A stretch of 64,000 nt of DNA from Prevotella sp. E13-17. Its GTDB lineage: Bacteria > Bacteroidota > Bacteroidia > Bacteroidales > Bacteroidaceae. Below, one piece after another: positions 17,804 through 27,452 of the stretch (its first letter is position 1; every line of letters begins with the position of its first letter). Position numbers and translations under genes: made by a program. Under the pieces are notes generated by a model. It searched no databases and was not told the origin of the DNA. It saw only the letters and a list, made by a program, of their open reading frames with translations. The DNA is taken from NCBI RefSeq assembly GCF_022024035.1, contig NZ_CP091787.1:2232001-2296000 (forward strand). Reading direction: 5' to 3'.

Positions 17804-18440
17804 GCAACTCCTGCTGACGAAGAGACAAACTGGCGGGCAGTGTCACATTGTATGTAATAATCAAATCTGTGCCATTCGCTCCTTTACCTCGCAAACGAAC
17901 CTTAGAGCCTGGCTGCGTGCCGGGCTTTATTTTTAGTTTCAACTTTCTGCCATCTTGCGTTGCCACAATGACATCACCGCCTAGAAGCGCTGTGTACATA
18001 TCTATAGACACCGAGGCTTGGGTATCCGAAGGCGTGTGACGACCACGACTGTCCATATTACCCATACCACCGCGGAAAAGACTGTCGAAGAACGAGCTGA
18101 AACCACCATGACCATTGGAGAATGCAGAGAAATCAAAGCCATCGAAAGAATCGCGTCCACGTCCGCCGGCACCAGAGAAGCCGCCAAATCCACTACCACC
18201 ACCATATGCGTCAGCCTCTTTCCACTGGGCACCATACTGGTCGTACTTCTTGCGCTTCTCAGGATCACCAATCACATCGTAAGCCTCGTTCAGTGCTTGA
18301 AACTTTGCCTTTGCTTTTGGATCATCTGGATGAAGATCGGGATGAAACTGCTTGGCACGTTTCAAGTAGGCTCGTTTCACATCCTTTTGAGGGATATTCT
18401 TATCTACACCTAAAATTTTGTAATAATCTATAAATGCCAT
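17781..18440 (-). CDS. Short DnaJ-like (CbpA-type) co-chaperone
   Basis: A 219-residue protein. The J domain (residues 5-70) has the HPD motif in FHPDLHPDDPKAKAKFQALN, followed by a Gly/Phe-rich linker (about 75-130) and a single C-terminal beta-domain (DTQASVSIDMYTALLGG to the end). Full CbpA/DnaJ proteins have two such beta-domains (about 300 residues) and a dimerisation end, so this one is short. It may stimulate DnaK ATPase on a subset of substrates. Its 3' end overlaps kdsB convergently. No clear promoter box was found. Confidence 0.88.
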   Translation of the reverse strand: MAFIDYYKILGVDKNIPQKDVKRAYLKRAKQFHPDLHPDDPKAKAKFQALNEAYDVIGDPEKRKKYDQYGAQWKEADAYGGGSGFGGFSGAGGRGRDSFDGFDFSAFSNGHGGFSSFFDSLFRGGMGNMDSRGRHTPSDTQASVSIDMYTALLGGDVIVATQDGRKLKLKIKPGTQPGSKVRLRGKGANGTDLIITYNVTLPASLSLRQQELLKQMQQG

Positions 18441-18506
18441 AATACAATCCTCCTCTTTTTTATAAAAGTACCAGCAAAAAACATGCCATGGTACATAAAA
18501 AAGAAA

Positions 18507-18526
18507 CCTTAAGTCGAAACTTAAGG
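18507..18526. terminator. Terminator hairpin for rny
   Basis: CCTTAAGT (18507-18514), CGAA loop, ACTTAAGG (18519-18526). Flanked by A-rich and T-rich runs, so it can end transcription leftward out of rny and possibly the other way. Confidence 0.8.
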
Positions 18527-18554
18527 CTCCTTTTTATATGAATAAACTAATTAT

Positions 18555-20096
18555 TTACTTAGCATAAGCTACAGAACGCGTCTCACGGATAACCGTTATC
18601 TTCACCTGACCGGGATAGGTCATCTCATTCTGTATCTTTGTTGCAATCTCACCGCTCAGCGCCTCTGTTTCCGCATCATCCATCTTGTCTGCACCAACGA
18701 TTACGCGCAGCTCGCGACCAGCCTGAATAGCATAAGTCTTAGTCACACCAGGATAGCTCATTGCGATAGCCTCAAGATCGTTCAAACGCTTAATGTAAGC
18801 TTCAACAATTTCGCGGCGGGCGCCAGGACGCGCACCACTGATGGCATCACAAACCTGAACAATAGGAGCTAACAACGTCTGCATCTCCATCTCATCGTGG
18901 TGGGCACCAATGGCATTGCAGATATCGGGCTTCTCCTTATACTTCTCAGCAATCTTAGCACCATAGAGTGCGTGTGGCATCTCACTCTCCTCATCGGGCA
19001 CCTTACCAATATCATGCAGAAGTCCGGCTCGCTTAGCCTTCTTAGGATTCAAACCAAGTTCTGATGCCATAACCGCACAAAGGTTGGCCGTCTCACGAGC
19101 ATGCTGCAAGAGGTTCTGACCATAGCTCGAACGATATTTCATCTTTCCTATGATACGTACCAATTCAGGATGCAAGCCATGGATACCAAGATCAATAGCC
19201 GTGCGCTTACCTGTTTCGATAATCTCATTATCCAACTGCTTCTTCACCTTGGTCACCACCTCCTCAATACGTGCAGGATGAATACGTCCATCACTTACCA
19301 ACTGGTGGAGAGCCAAACGGCAGGTTTCACGACGTACGGGATCAAAGGCCGAGATAACAATAGCCTCAGGAGTGTCATCGACAACGATTTCAACACCGCA
19401 AGCAGCTTCGAGAGCACGAATATTACGACCCTCACGTCCGATAATACGACCTTTAACTTCGTCATTATCAATATGAAACACCGACACAGAGTTCTCAACT
19501 GCAGTCTCAGTGGCAACACGCTGAATGGTCTGAATAACAATCTTCTTGGCCTGAGCGTTAGCGTTAAGCTTCGCCTCATCCATAATCTCGTTGACATAAG
19601 CTGCAGCATCCGTACGAGCTTCGTCCTTCATGGCTTCCACCAATCTGTTCTTAGCCTCCTCAGCACTCAAGCCAGACAGTTCTTCGAGCTTTTCACGCTC
19701 TTTCTGCTGCATCTTATCAAGCTCTTCTTGTTTGATGGCCAGAGATCTCTTTTCGTTTTCAATACGCTGCATTTGGTTGTCCAAATCGTTCTTACGGCGC
19801 CCCAACTCTTCCTGACGCTGATTAAGAGATATCTCTCTTTGCTTCAGTTTGTTTTCACTCTGTTGGATATGCTGATTACGCTGCTGAACCTCTTTTTCAA
19901 GTTCACTCTTCTTGTTGAGGAACTTTTCTTTCACCTCCAGCAATTTCTTTTCTTTAATCACTTCAGCATCTTTCTGAGCAGCGCCAATAATTTGTTGCGC
20001 CTTCCCCTTAACTACTTTTAGAAAGATGAAATATCCTATTGCCACGCCAGCAGCCAACGCAACAACAGCAATAAAAATCACAATAGATGTCTCCAT
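18555..20096 (-). CDS. rny: Ribonuclease Y
   Basis: A 513-residue membrane-anchored endoribonuclease that starts mRNA decay. N-terminal transmembrane helix ([19 protein letters not shown]), long coiled coil (about 30-200), KH domain with [15 protein letters not shown], and HD domain with [10 protein letters not shown]. Length matches the family. A longer reading from 20144 overlaps zapA and was rejected; ATG 20096 places the membrane helix at residues 4-24. Preceded by zapA and a coiled-coil gene on the same strand. Confidence 0.96.
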   Translation of the reverse strand: METSIVIFIAVVALAAGVAIGYFIFLKVVKGKAQQIIGAAQKDAEVIKEKKLLEVKEKFLNKKSELEKEVQQRNQHIQQSENKLKQREISLNQRQEELGRRKNDLDNQMQRIENEKRSLAIKQEELDKMQQKEREKLEELSGLSAEEAKNRLVEAMKDEARTDAAAYVNEIMDEAKLNANAQAKKIVIQTIQRVATETAVENSVSVFHIDNDEVKGRIIGREGRNIRALEAACGVEIVVDDTPEAIVISAFDPVRRETCRLALHQLVSDGRIHPARIEEVVTKVKKQLDNEIIETGKRTAIDLGIHGLHPELVRIIGKMKYRSSYGQNLLQHARETANLCAVMASELGLNPKKAKRAGLLHDIGKVPDEESEMPHALYGAKIAEKYKEKPDICNAIGAHHDEMEMQTLLAPIVQVCDAISGARPGARREIVEAYIKRLNDLEAIAMSYPGVTKTYAIQAGRELRVIVGADKMDDAETEALSGEIATKIQNEMTYPGQVKITVIRETRSVAYAK

Positions 20097-20124
20097 ATAA
20101 TAATTATGTAAAGTTAATATTCTC

Positions 20125-20436
20125 TCACTTGATGACCTCTTCAATCTCAGAAGTCAGTTGTGAGAGAATATCCCGATAAGGAACGGTATCATTATTACCT
20201 AATTCCTTTTCATATCGTAGAGCAATTTCCACCAAAGTCATCAAGGCAATCGTATGATCGCTTTTAATACCGGCGAAAACCTGTGCATAAGCACCATATC
20301 GCTCTGAGATTAACTTTGCAGCCGCACGATAGAATTCTTCATCTGCACGATCAATCGTAGCATGAATATCCTCATCGTACACGTGCAACGTTATATTAAG
20401 TTTCTCTTTACTTCCTTCTGCCATCGCTTCCGTCAT
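20125..20436 (-). CDS. zapA: Cell division protein ZapA
   Basis: A 103-residue ZapA family protein: [31 protein letters not shown] forms the N-terminal beta-alpha head and the rest a helix ([16 protein letters not shown]). ZapA bundles FtsZ filaments at midcell. The start at 20436 forms TAATG with the stop of the upstream coiled-coil gene. ZapA-rny adjacency is seen in other Bacteroidetes. Confidence 0.88.
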   Translation of the reverse strand: MTEAMAEGSKEKLNITLHVYDEDIHATIDRADEEFYRAAAKLISERYGAYAQVFAGIKSDHTIALMTLVEIALRYEKELGNNDTVPYRDILSQLTSEIEEVIK

Positions 20437-20732
20437 TACTTTTCACCGCTAAGAACAGCAATGCACTTATTAACATCTCGTATCAGATTGGCAATTCTAA
20501 CCTTGGCGCCATCCAGGTCGCCGCTTGTTATTTCCATCATCTTAGCCATCTTCAACGATTGGTAGTCATGTTCTTGTTGAGCCATTTGCTCCTTCAAGGA
20601 ACCGATTTCAGCATCCCTCTGCTCCACCATGGCATACAATTCTCCGTTTTCCTTCTTTAATTCTTGAAAGCGGAGAATCAACTGCCTTACGCGAGTCTGG
20701 AAGTTCGCTAAAACCTTCTCGTTCTGATTCAT
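20436..20732 (-). CDS. Small coiled-coil protein upstream of zapA
   Basis: A 98-residue, almost wholly helical protein with heptad-rich sequence (FQELKKENGELYAMVEQRDAEIGSLKEQM, residues 22-50). Translationally coupled to zapA through TAATG. By size, coiled coil and position it may be a functional analogue of ZapB, a ZapA partner at the division site; no sequence proof. Driven from a TACCTTTG box at 20753-20760. Confidence 0.75.
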   Translation of the reverse strand: MNQNEKVLANFQTRVRQLILRFQELKKENGELYAMVEQRDAEIGSLKEQMAQQEHDYQSLKMAKMMEITSGDLDGAKVRIANLIRDVNKCIAVLSGEK

Positions 20733-20752
20733 GACAAAAATTATCTACTTAC

Positions 20753-20760
20753 AAAGGTAG
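20753..20760 (-). promoter_or_regulatory. -7 box of the coiled-coil/zapA/rny operon
   Basis: Minus-strand TACCTTTG, 20 nt before the ATG at 20732. Confidence 0.7.
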
Positions 20761-20812
20761 AAAAAAAACGCTTAATTAATAACTTTTATAGCAACTTTTT
20801 AATATTTATTAA

Positions 20813-21442
20813 TTATTTATCTGTATTTTGGGGATTTTTCTCTTTCTTTGCAAGCATCACAACACGATAGACGAAATCTGTCACCCATTTTTCAGAGAAG
20901 CCTAAACGCTTATTATACTCGCGAACAGAAAGGACTGTTTTGATGACACCGGCGTCCGTATAATCATTTTTTGTAAAGATCTCATGAACAGTCTTTTCTG
21001 TCATCGCATACAAGGCCTTCTTAAAGAAACTGGGAAGACGAAGTTTAACTTTCATCAAATTGCCTGTCAACATCATGACATCCTGAACAAATGCTTGGAA
21101 TTGCAGCAAGTAAGTCTGTACGTCTTGTATTTTCTTACAACGACGGCGAATACTCTGATCTATTTCTTTAAAGAACAAATCGTCCATCTGATACATGTCC
21201 TTCAAGATTCTCTTACATCGTGACTTTTCTGCAACACCCAGCTTACCCCCCTGAGTCGGAACTTTAAGAGTGGTTTTAAAAACGCGCAAGTCAGGTAAAG
21301 CTGCTAAATTAGAAATACCGAGATCTGCAGCTATTGCTGCTTGAAAATATACGCGAATCAGCGTCATAAAGTCTTCCATGCCACCAATTCTCGCTTCCGT
21401 TTCTTGTGCCTTACGGCCAAACAATTTTGTTAAAAAGTTCAT
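20813..21442 (-). CDS. Conserved hypothetical protein, 209 aa
   Basis: Not recognised. The protein is basic and mostly helical, without signal peptide or membrane segment. It starts MNFLTKLFGRK, has a cluster of Lys/Arg/Cys (SRCKRILKDMYQ, RRRCKKIQDV) in the middle and a Lys-rich tail. A TATCTTTG promoter box faces it at 21465-21472, 22 nt before the ATG. It is a single gene, divergent from rfbA. Confidence 0.7.
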   Translation of the reverse strand: MNFLTKLFGRKAQETEARIGGMEDFMTLIRVYFQAAIAADLGISNLAALPDLRVFKTTLKVPTQGGKLGVAEKSRCKRILKDMYQMDDLFFKEIDQSIRRRCKKIQDVQTYLLQFQAFVQDVMMLTGNLMKVKLRLPSFFKKALYAMTEKTVHEIFTKNDYTDAGVIKTVLSVREYNKRLGFSEKWVTDFVYRVVMLAKKEKNPQNTDK

Positions 21443-21464
21443 AGTTTCCGAAATAAATTGTGTG

Positions 21465-21472
21465 CAAAGATA
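21465..21472 (-). promoter_or_regulatory. -7 box of the 209-aa gene
   Basis: Minus-strand TATCTTTG, 22 nt before ATG 21442. About 65 bp from the divergent rfbA box. Confidence 0.7.
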
Positions 21473-21535
21473 CGCTTTTTTCTGTAATTTATGAAGTTTT
21501 TAAGGAAAAAGATACCTTTATATAAAAAAAAAACG

Positions 21536-21543
21536 TATCTTTG
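21536..21543 (+). promoter_or_regulatory. -7 box of rfbA
   Basis: TATCTTTG, 31 nt before the rfbA ATG at 21575; it rules out the longer in-frame start at 21491. Confidence 0.75.
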
Positions 21544-21574
21544 CAAAGCTAATTTAGTTACAAATGAATCTATT

Positions 21575-22453
21575 ATGAAAGGAATTGTACTTGCTGGAGG
21601 TAGTGGTACACGTCTCTACCCAATCACGAAAGGTATTAGTAAGCAACTGATACCCATCTTCGACAAGCCAATGATATACTATCCTATATCTGCTTTAATG
21701 CTTGCTGGCATTCAAGACATCTTGATCATTTCAACGCCACATGATTTACCAGGATTTAAGCGTCTGCTGGGTAATGGTGAGGATTTGGGCGTTCATTTTG
21801 AATATGCCGAGCAACCTTCTCCTGACGGACTTGCCCAAGCATTCATTATTGGCGAAGATTTCATTGGAGATGACTGCGTTTGCCTGGTCTTAGGAGACAA
21901 TATCTTTTACGGCTCCGGATTCACTGGTCTCTTGAAGCAGAGCGTTGAGAATGCTGAGAAACGCAATCTGGCAACAATCTTTGGATATAACGTAAACGAT
22001 CCTCAGCGTTACGGTGTAGCAGAGTTTGACGCAGAGGGCAATTGTCTTAGCATAGAAGAGAAACCCGAACATCCTAAGTCAAACTATGCTGTGGTAGGTT
22101 TATACTTCTACCCCAACAGTGTAGTCAAGATAGCCAAAACCATCAAGCCCAGCGCCCGCGGCGAACTTGAAATCACGACAGTAAACCAAGAATATCTAAA
22201 GCAAAACGCCTTAAAGGTGCAAACACTGCAGCGTGGCTTTGCATGGCTAGATACAGGTACTCACGACTCTTTGTCGGAAGCAAGCACCTTTATTGAGGTC
22301 ATCGAGAAGCGACAAGGGCTGAAAGTTGCATGTCTTGAGGAGATTGCCTACAAGAAGGGGTGGATCACTTCAGAACAATTGCTTGCCATTGCACACCCCA
22401 TGCAAAAGAACGAATACGGCCAATATCTCATAAATTTAGCCAAACAGAATTAA
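21575..22453 (+). CDS. rfbA: Glucose-1-phosphate thymidylyltransferase
   Basis: A 292-residue enzyme that makes dTDP-glucose, the first step to dTDP-rhamnose for surface polysaccharide. Signature [17 protein letters not shown] at the start, [10 protein letters not shown], and GRG-like end [18 protein letters not shown]. Unusually, rfbB/C/D do not follow; the next gene, 39 bp on, is a polysaccharide tyrosine kinase. Confidence 0.96.
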   Translation: MKGIVLAGGSGTRLYPITKGISKQLIPIFDKPMIYYPISALMLAGIQDILIISTPHDLPGFKRLLGNGEDLGVHFEYAEQPSPDGLAQAFIIGEDFIGDDCVCLVLGDNIFYGSGFTGLLKQSVENAEKRNLATIFGYNVNDPQRYGVAEFDAEGNCLSIEEKPEHPKSNYAVVGLYFYPNSVVKIAKTIKPSARGELEITTVNQEYLKQNALKVQTLQRGFAWLDTGTHDSLSEASTFIEVIEKRQGLKVACLEEIAYKKGWITSEQLLAIAHPMQKNEYGQYLINLAKQN

Positions 22454-22492
22454 AACTTAAAGAATCACTAATACCTAATTAATTTATTTTAT

Positions 22493-25042
22493 ATGGAAGA
22501 TAACCAAAAGAAGAATATTGCTGACAACATTCTCGATCAAACTCAGGAAGAAGAATCCTCCTTCAATATTGGAACCATCATTACTATGTTGGTTCTCAAC
22601 TGGCAGTGGTTCTTGCTATCAATATTCATATGTGTCTGCGGTGCATCGATTTATCTACGCTATAAGACCCCCGTTTATCAGATGTCTGTCAAGATGCTGA
22701 TAAAAGACGAAAACAACAGTCGTCGCACCAATGGACAGGTACTAGCTAACATGCAAGACCTTGGAATCATTTCAAACACTGCCGGTTTTGAGAATGAGAT
22801 TGAAATTCTGCATTCAAGCCTATTGGCCCGCGAAGTTGTAAAGGATTTGAAGCTCTATACAGAATATCGTCATGATGGCCACATCAAGAAGACATTAGCC
22901 TACAAGAATCAACCTATCAATGTAGATCTGGATCCGGAAAGTCTGAACAGACTCGACAACACCCATGGCAGTATTAGCTTGAAACTGGAAAAGAAAGCCA
23001 ACACCTATCACGTAGAAGACATGATGGGAGAATTTTCTGGTTCCTTCAAGACGATGCCGGTTTCCTTCAACACGTCTTATGGTACGCTGACCTTCACTAA
23101 GAATCCGCTAACAGAGCAGAAAGAACGGGAAGCAAAAATGCTCAGCCGGGGCAAAACAGCCGAAGCCAATCAAGACACAAACGAGAACAATGACTATATA
23201 ATGTATGTCACCATCAGTTCGCCTTCACGAGTAGCCTCATTATATGCAGGAAAGCTAAACGTCACTCCGACATCGAAGGTAACATCTATTGCTGAACTTA
23301 CCATCAATGATGAGATTCCCGAACGTGCCTCTGACTATTTAACTCAACTTGCAATCTGCTACAACAGACAGGCAAATGCCGACAAAAATGAGATTGCATA
23401 CAAGACCGAGTCATTCATCAACAAGCGTCTGGAAAAAATAAATTCAGAACTTGGCATCACCGAAAGTGAGTTGGAACAATATAAGCGTAACAACAACTTG
23501 GTACAACTCAAGTTAGACGCTACGCAAATCATGACACAGACAAACCTCTACTACGGTCAGTTGTCTGAAGCCAACACACAAATCCAGCTACTCGACTATC
23601 TACGTGAATATATGGACAAGAAGGCCAACAGATACCAGATTATCCCTTCTAATGTTGGCCTGACTGATGGTGTATCGTCATCGCTGATCAACCAATACAA
23701 CAAGGTTGTACTGGACCGCAACCGCCTGCTGGCTTCGGCTAACGAGAATGCGCCCAGTGTCATGACGCTTACCAACACCTTGGATCAGCTACAGAAGAGT
23801 ATTGATGACGCTTTGATTCAAGCGCGCCGTTCTGCCGACATCGAGCGTATGGGTATTCAGAAACGATACGAAACCTTCCAGAATAAGGTTGAGAGCACCC
23901 CCACACAAGAACGAGTACTCACACAGATTGGACGCCAACAAGAGGTTATGTCTGGCCTTTACCTGCTGCTTCTGCAAAAGCGCGAAGAGAACTCAATCTC
24001 ACTAGCCGCTACCGCAGACAAAGGTCGCCTCATTGATGAACCATCCTCTGGAGGAAAAGTCAGTCCTAAGGGGTCTATTATACTATTGGCTGCCTTGCTT
24101 TTTGGCTTCGCCATCCCCCTACTTATCTTGTATATTCTCCAACTGCTGCGCTATAAGATTGAAGCTCATGATGACGTGGTTAAACTGACCACATTACCTA
24201 TAGTAGCAGACATTGCAGTAGCAACAGAGTCTATTAAGACCTCAGCAGGAATTGTTGTTCATGAGAACACGAACAATCAGACCGACGAGATATTCCGTGC
24301 GATGCGAACCAATATCAACTTCATGATGAAGGAAGGGCAAAAAGTCATCATGTTCACATCAACGACCTCAGGCGAGGGTAAGACATTTAATGCGGCCAAC
24401 CTTGCTGTCAGCACCGCTCTGTTAGGCAAAAAGGTTATACTTTTAGGTCTCGACATTCGAAAGCCTGCCTTAGGACGCCTCTTTAACTTCAAGGACCGAG
24501 AGAGAGGTATCACAATGCTGTTGACCAAGCAGACAATCAGCGAGAGTGATCTTAAAAGTCAGATTCTCCCCTCGCACATTAACCGTAATCTTGATATTCT
24601 GCTGGCAGGCCCAACACCTCCTAACCCCACCGAGTTGTTGGCACGTGATAATTTGAAAATCATTATGGACATGCTGAAGCAGGAATATGATTATATTATT
24701 CTTGATACGGCTCCTGTCGGCCTGGTGACAGACACTTTGCAAATCGGCAAATATGCGGATGTTACTGTCTATGTATGCCGTGCCGACTACACGCCAAAAT
24801 CAGCATTCGGAAATATCAATGCGCTTAGCCGAGATGGCAAACTGCCCAACATGTGTATCGTTATCAATGGTGTGGACATGTCTAAGAAGAAGTATGGCTA
24901 CTATTACGGCTATGGCAGATACAGACGTTACACACACTATGGACATTATAGCAACTATGCTAACTACAGTACATATGGCACTTATGCCAACTATTCGGAC
25001 AGCCAATATGGCAAACCAGACGATAATTCAATCAAGAGATAA
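22493..25042 (+). CDS. Wzc-type polysaccharide tyrosine autokinase
   Basis: An 849-residue inner-membrane bacterial tyrosine kinase that controls chain length and export of capsule or exopolysaccharide. Wzz domain with transmembrane segments at about 35-55 and 520-545, periplasmic coiled coil between them (about 300-480), then a cytoplasmic kinase with Walker A STTSGEGKTFNAANLA, A' LLGLDIRKPALG and Walker B DYIILDTAPVG. The C-terminal tail (about 800-849) is extraordinarily Tyr-rich (GYYYGYGRYRRYTHYGHYS and onward), the autophosphorylation cluster. No outer-membrane Wza partner lies nearby. Confidence 0.94.
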   Translation: MEDNQKKNIADNILDQTQEEESSFNIGTIITMLVLNWQWFLLSIFICVCGASIYLRYKTPVYQMSVKMLIKDENNSRRTNGQVLANMQDLGIISNTAGFENEIEILHSSLLAREVVKDLKLYTEYRHDGHIKKTLAYKNQPINVDLDPESLNRLDNTHGSISLKLEKKANTYHVEDMMGEFSGSFKTMPVSFNTSYGTLTFTKNPLTEQKEREAKMLSRGKTAEANQDTNENNDYIMYVTISSPSRVASLYAGKLNVTPTSKVTSIAELTINDEIPERASDYLTQLAICYNRQANADKNEIAYKTESFINKRLEKINSELGITESELEQYKRNNNLVQLKLDATQIMTQTNLYYGQLSEANTQIQLLDYLREYMDKKANRYQIIPSNVGLTDGVSSSLINQYNKVVLDRNRLLASANENAPSVMTLTNTLDQLQKSIDDALIQARRSADIERMGIQKRYETFQNKVESTPTQERVLTQIGRQQEVMSGLYLLLLQKREENSISLAATADKGRLIDEPSSGGKVSPKGSIILLAALLFGFAIPLLILYILQLLRYKIEAHDDVVKLTTLPIVADIAVATESIKTSAGIVVHENTNNQTDEIFRAMRTNINFMMKEGQKVIMFTSTTSGEGKTFNAANLAVSTALLGKKVILLGLDIRKPALGRLFNFKDRERGITMLLTKQTISESDLKSQILPSHINRNLDILLAGPTPPNPTELLARDNLKIIMDMLKQEYDYIILDTAPVGLVTDTLQIGKYADVTVYVCRADYTPKSAFGNINALSRDGKLPNMCIVINGVDMSKKKYGYYYGYGRYRRYTHYGHYSNYANYSTYGTYANYSDSQYGKPDDNSIKR

Positions 25043-25045
25043 ACC

Positions 25046-25495
25046 ATGATTATAGCTGTAGATTTTGACGGAACCATCGTTAAACATCGCTATCCTGCAA
25101 TTGGCGAAGAGATTCCGTTTGCCATTGACACACTAAAAATGCTGATAAACGACCGCCACAGATTAATTCTGTGGACGGTTCGTGAAGGGAAACTGTTGGA
25201 AGAAGCCATCAACTGGTGTCGCCAACGTGGCATTGAATTTTATGCTGTGAACAAAGATTACCCAGAAGAAACGACAAGCAACAATGAATATTTCAGCCGC
25301 AAGCTGAAAGTTGATGTCTGGATTGACGATCGCAACCTTGGCGGACTGCCTGATTGGGGTACGATCTATCGCATGATTAGCCAGCACAAGACATGGGACG
25401 ACATTATCAATGAGGAAATAAAAAGCAATCAGTTGACATCTTACAAGAGTGAGCAGGATCCCTCAAAAAAGAAAAAGCCGTGGTGGAAATTCTAA
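25046..25495 (+). CDS. BT0820-like HAD family hydrolase
   Basis: A 149-residue HAD-fold protein. The nucleophile motif is IAVDFDGTIVKH, motif II LILWTVREG, and motif IV VWIDDRNLGG. A basic tail (KKKKPWWKF) ends it. It resembles the structurally known Bacteroides BT0820 type, of unknown substrate. It starts 4 nt after the tyrosine-kinase stop, so it is probably co-transcribed with rfbA and the kinase. Confidence 0.85.
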   Translation: MIIAVDFDGTIVKHRYPAIGEEIPFAIDTLKMLINDRHRLILWTVREGKLLEEAINWCRQRGIEFYAVNKDYPEETTSNNEYFSRKLKVDVWIDDRNLGGLPDWGTIYRMISQHKTWDDIINEEIKSNQLTSYKSEQDPSKKKKPWWKF

Positions 25496-25511
25496 CCCAC
25501 ATAAAAAAAAC

Positions 25512-25550
25512 AAAAAGAGAAGAAACCCAAATGAGTTTCTTCTCTTTTTT
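25512..25550. terminator. Bidirectional terminator
   Basis: AGAGAAGAAAC (25516-25526) pairs with GTTTCTTCTCT (25535-25545), with A-run and T-run on opposite sides. It lies between the convergent HAD gene and rplT. Confidence 0.92.
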
Positions 25551-25565
25551 TCAGCTTTACTCTTC

Positions 25566-25910
25566 TTACTTCACCTTGGCAACAATAGCCTTGAAAGCCT
25601 CGGGGTTGTTCATAGCGAGGTCAGCGAGAACCTTACGGTTGATCTCGATGCCAGCTTTGTGCAGAGCACCCATCAGCTGTGAATAGCTCAAACCTTCCAG
25701 ACGAGCGGCAGCGTTGATACGCTGAATCCACAATGCACGGAAGTTGCGCTTCTTATTGCGGCGGTCACGGTAAGCGTAGGTCAGACCTTTCTCCCAAGTA
25801 TTCTTTGCTACTGTCCACACATTCTTGCGGGCTCCAAAGTAACCGCGAGTGAGCTTAAGAATTCTCTTACGTTTTGCTCTTGATGCAACGTGATTTACTG
25901 ATCTTGGCAT
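25566..25910 (-). CDS. rplT: 50S ribosomal protein L20
   Basis: A 114-residue L20: [18 protein letters not shown] at the start and [20 protein letters not shown] with the conserved RNA-contacting basic residues. L20 is an early assembly protein and in many bacteria represses the infC-rpmI-rplT operon. Last gene of that operon here, 35 bp after rpmI. Confidence 0.98.
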   Translation of the reverse strand: MPRSVNHVASRAKRKRILKLTRGYFGARKNVWTVAKNTWEKGLTYAYRDRRNKKRNFRALWIQRINAAARLEGLSYSQLMGALHKAGIEINRKVLADLAMNNPEAFKAIVAKVK

Positions 25911-25945
25911 AATTTTCTTTCTTTAAATGTTAGACAATAGGTTAA

Positions 25946-26143
25946 TTAACGGAGACACAACAGGTCACGAACCTGCTTCATGTTGCTGTTGTCAACGAGA
26001 GTTGTACCAACCAGATTACGCTTTTGCTTCTTAGTCTTCTTAGTCAGAATGTGACTGTGGTAAGCGTGGTGTCTCTTAACCTTACCTGTACCGGTGAATG
26101 AGAATCTCTTCTTTGCGCCGGAATTTGTCTTTACTTTTGGCAT
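25946..26143 (-). CDS. rpmI: 50S ribosomal protein L35
   Basis: A 65-residue L35 beginning [18 protein letters not shown] with the basic [19 protein letters not shown] segment. A longer frame opens at 26182 but family members start at MPKVKT; ATG 26143 was used. It sits between infC and rplT as usual. Confidence 0.97.
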   Translation of the reverse strand: MPKVKTNSGAKKRFSFTGTGKVKRHHAYHSHILTKKTKKQKRNLVGTTLVDNSNMKQVRDLLCLR

Positions 26144-26197
26144 TTTTTTATTGTTTAAATTGTTATTAATAATTGATGGCAACGCATATACCGGGCG

Positions 26198-26899
26198 TTA
26201 CGCATCTGTTTCTTCAGTCAGTTTCTTCAGTGCATCGGCACTAATCTTGGCATTTGCAAACAGTCCTCCGTTGCTGGGCGTCTGAACATCTGCAACGCTA
26301 TCGGCTTTCTTTGCAGCATTCTTTGACTCTAAAGCTTCAGCCTCTCTGTCGCGGGCCTGCTGGCTTTTCTTTGCCACTCCTGCCTTTTTGGGTGCCAGAT
26401 AGATGAACATTTTCTTTCCTTCGAGTGAAGGCATTGACTCTACCTTACCGAATTCCTCAAGGTCGTTGGCAAAACGCAACAACAAGACTTCGCCCTGCTC
26501 CTTGAACAAGATGCTTCGACCACGGAAGAACACGTATGCACGCACCTTGTTTCCCTCTTCCAAGAACTCCTTGGCATGCTTCAATTTGAACTGGTAGTCG
26601 TGTTCATCTGTCTGAGGTCCGAAACGAATCTCCTTCACCTCCACCTTCACCTGCTTGGCTTTCATCTCCTTAGCTCGCTTTTTCTGTTGGTAGAGGAATT
26701 TTGAATAGTCGATGAGACGACAAACAGGCGGATTGGCATTGGGTGAAATCTCAACGAGGTCAACGCCCTCATCACGTGCCATATCCAAAGCCTGCCTTGT
26801 TGGCACAACCATAGATCCGCTGTCGCCTACGATGCGGACCTCACGTACACGAATCTGTTCGTTGATGCGGTACTGATTCTGTTTCTTGTCTATTTTCAT
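26198..26899 (-). CDS. infC: Translation initiation factor IF-3
   Basis: A 233-residue IF-3. The N-domain begins [16 protein letters not shown] and the C-domain has [20 protein letters not shown]. The last ~50 residues (from [12 protein letters not shown]) form an extra charged/Ala-rich tail that common IF-3 (about 180 aa) lacks, typical of Bacteroidetes. ATG 26899 (MKIDKKQNQ) was chosen; a start at 26926 would overlap the TAACTTTG box. No rare AUU start is needed. It normally follows thrS directly; here a rubredoxin gene and a repeat array intervene. Confidence 0.96.
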   Translation of the reverse strand: MKIDKKQNQYRINEQIRVREVRIVGDSGSMVVPTRQALDMARDEGVDLVEISPNANPPVCRLIDYSKFLYQQKKRAKEMKAKQVKVEVKEIRFGPQTDEHDYQFKLKHAKEFLEEGNKVRAYVFFRGRSILFKEQGEVLLLRFANDLEEFGKVESMPSLEGKKMFIYLAPKKAGVAKKSQQARDREAEALESKNAAKKADSVADVQTPSNGGLFANAKISADALKKLTEETDA

Positions 26900-26923
26900 C
26901 AAACTATTTTTGCAAATCGGCTG

Positions 26924-26931
26924 CAAAGTTA
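26924..26931 (-). promoter_or_regulatory. -7 box of infC-rpmI-rplT
   Basis: Minus-strand TAACTTTG, 24 nt before ATG 26899. Confidence 0.75.
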
Positions 26932-27103
26932 CAATATTTCAGCGAATTAGCAAAACATTTTAGGGTATTTTTTCTTAAGAAATCATTGAAAAAGTAAGAA
27001 AATTACTAACTGTTTATCAAAAGTTACGAAAAGTCGAGCGCAGTACAAAATAAATCCATTTATTTTTTTATGCCGAGACGGAGTAATTTCGCAACTATTG
27101 TTG

Positions 27104-27111
27104 CAAAGTTA
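27104..27111 (-). promoter_or_regulatory. Possible second, distal -7 box upstream of infC
   Basis: Minus-strand TAACTTTG, followed at once by a GCAAC-TATT-GTTGC type hairpin. From here to ATG 26899 is about 200 nt without a gene, which could be an infC leader or a small RNA. Nothing else was recognised in 26932-27103. Confidence 0.4.
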
Positions 27112-27112
27112 T

Positions 27113-27154
27113 AAAAAAAATCTGCCGAGTTGTTATTCGACAAAGCTCGGCAGA
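27113..27154 (-). terminator. Terminator of the rubredoxin gene
   Basis: TCTGCCGAG (27121-27129) pairs with CTCGGCAGA (27146-27154); on the minus strand the stem is followed by eight T. Confidence 0.9.
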
Positions 27155-27181
27155 CGATGATTTTACTTAGTTCACAAGGGG

Positions 27182-27340
27182 TTAGGCCTTACTGAAATCG
27201 CCCTTTCCTACCCCGCAAACGGGGCACACCCAATCATCCGGAAGGTTCTCAAAGGCCGTACCCGGCTCAATGCCGTTGTCGGGATCTCCCACTGCGGGGT
27301 CATATTCATAACCACACACGTCGCATACATACTTTTCCAT
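27182..27340 (-). CDS. Rubredoxin
   Basis: A 52-residue rubredoxin read from ATG 27340 to TAA 27182. The two iron-binding Cys pairs are [12 protein letters not shown] (Cys6, Cys9) and VCPVCGVGK (Cys39, Cys42), with the usual [15 protein letters not shown] between them. A one-electron Fe(Cys)4 carrier, often supplying peroxide or oxygen reductases in anaerobes. It has its own TATCTTTG box (27383-27390) and terminator, so it is a stand-alone unit between thrS and infC. Confidence 0.96.
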   Translation of the reverse strand: MEKYVCDVCGYEYDPAVGDPDNGIEPGTAFENLPDDWVCPVCGVGKGDFSKA

Positions 27341-27382
27341 AAATTGTTCAGTTTAAGTTAATAAAAAGGTAATGTCTGAGCG

Positions 27383-27390
27383 CAAAGATA
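27383..27390 (-). promoter_or_regulatory. -7 box of rubredoxin
   Basis: Minus-strand TATCTTTG, 42 nt before ATG 27340. Confidence 0.7.
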
Positions 27391-27452
27391 GCATATAATT
27401 ATGGAATGCGCAAACTTTCTGCGTGAAAAAATCAGTCATTCCATCATGAAGA

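Noticed and set aside
19101..20021. 306-aa plus-strand frame
   Set aside because: Antisense to the rny coiled-coil region; Leu/Phe-rich mirror of Lys/Glu codons.
27061..27154. Riboswitch or T-box upstream of infC
   Set aside because: No conserved T-box or riboswitch core could be seen; only the rubredoxin terminator and a small hairpin.
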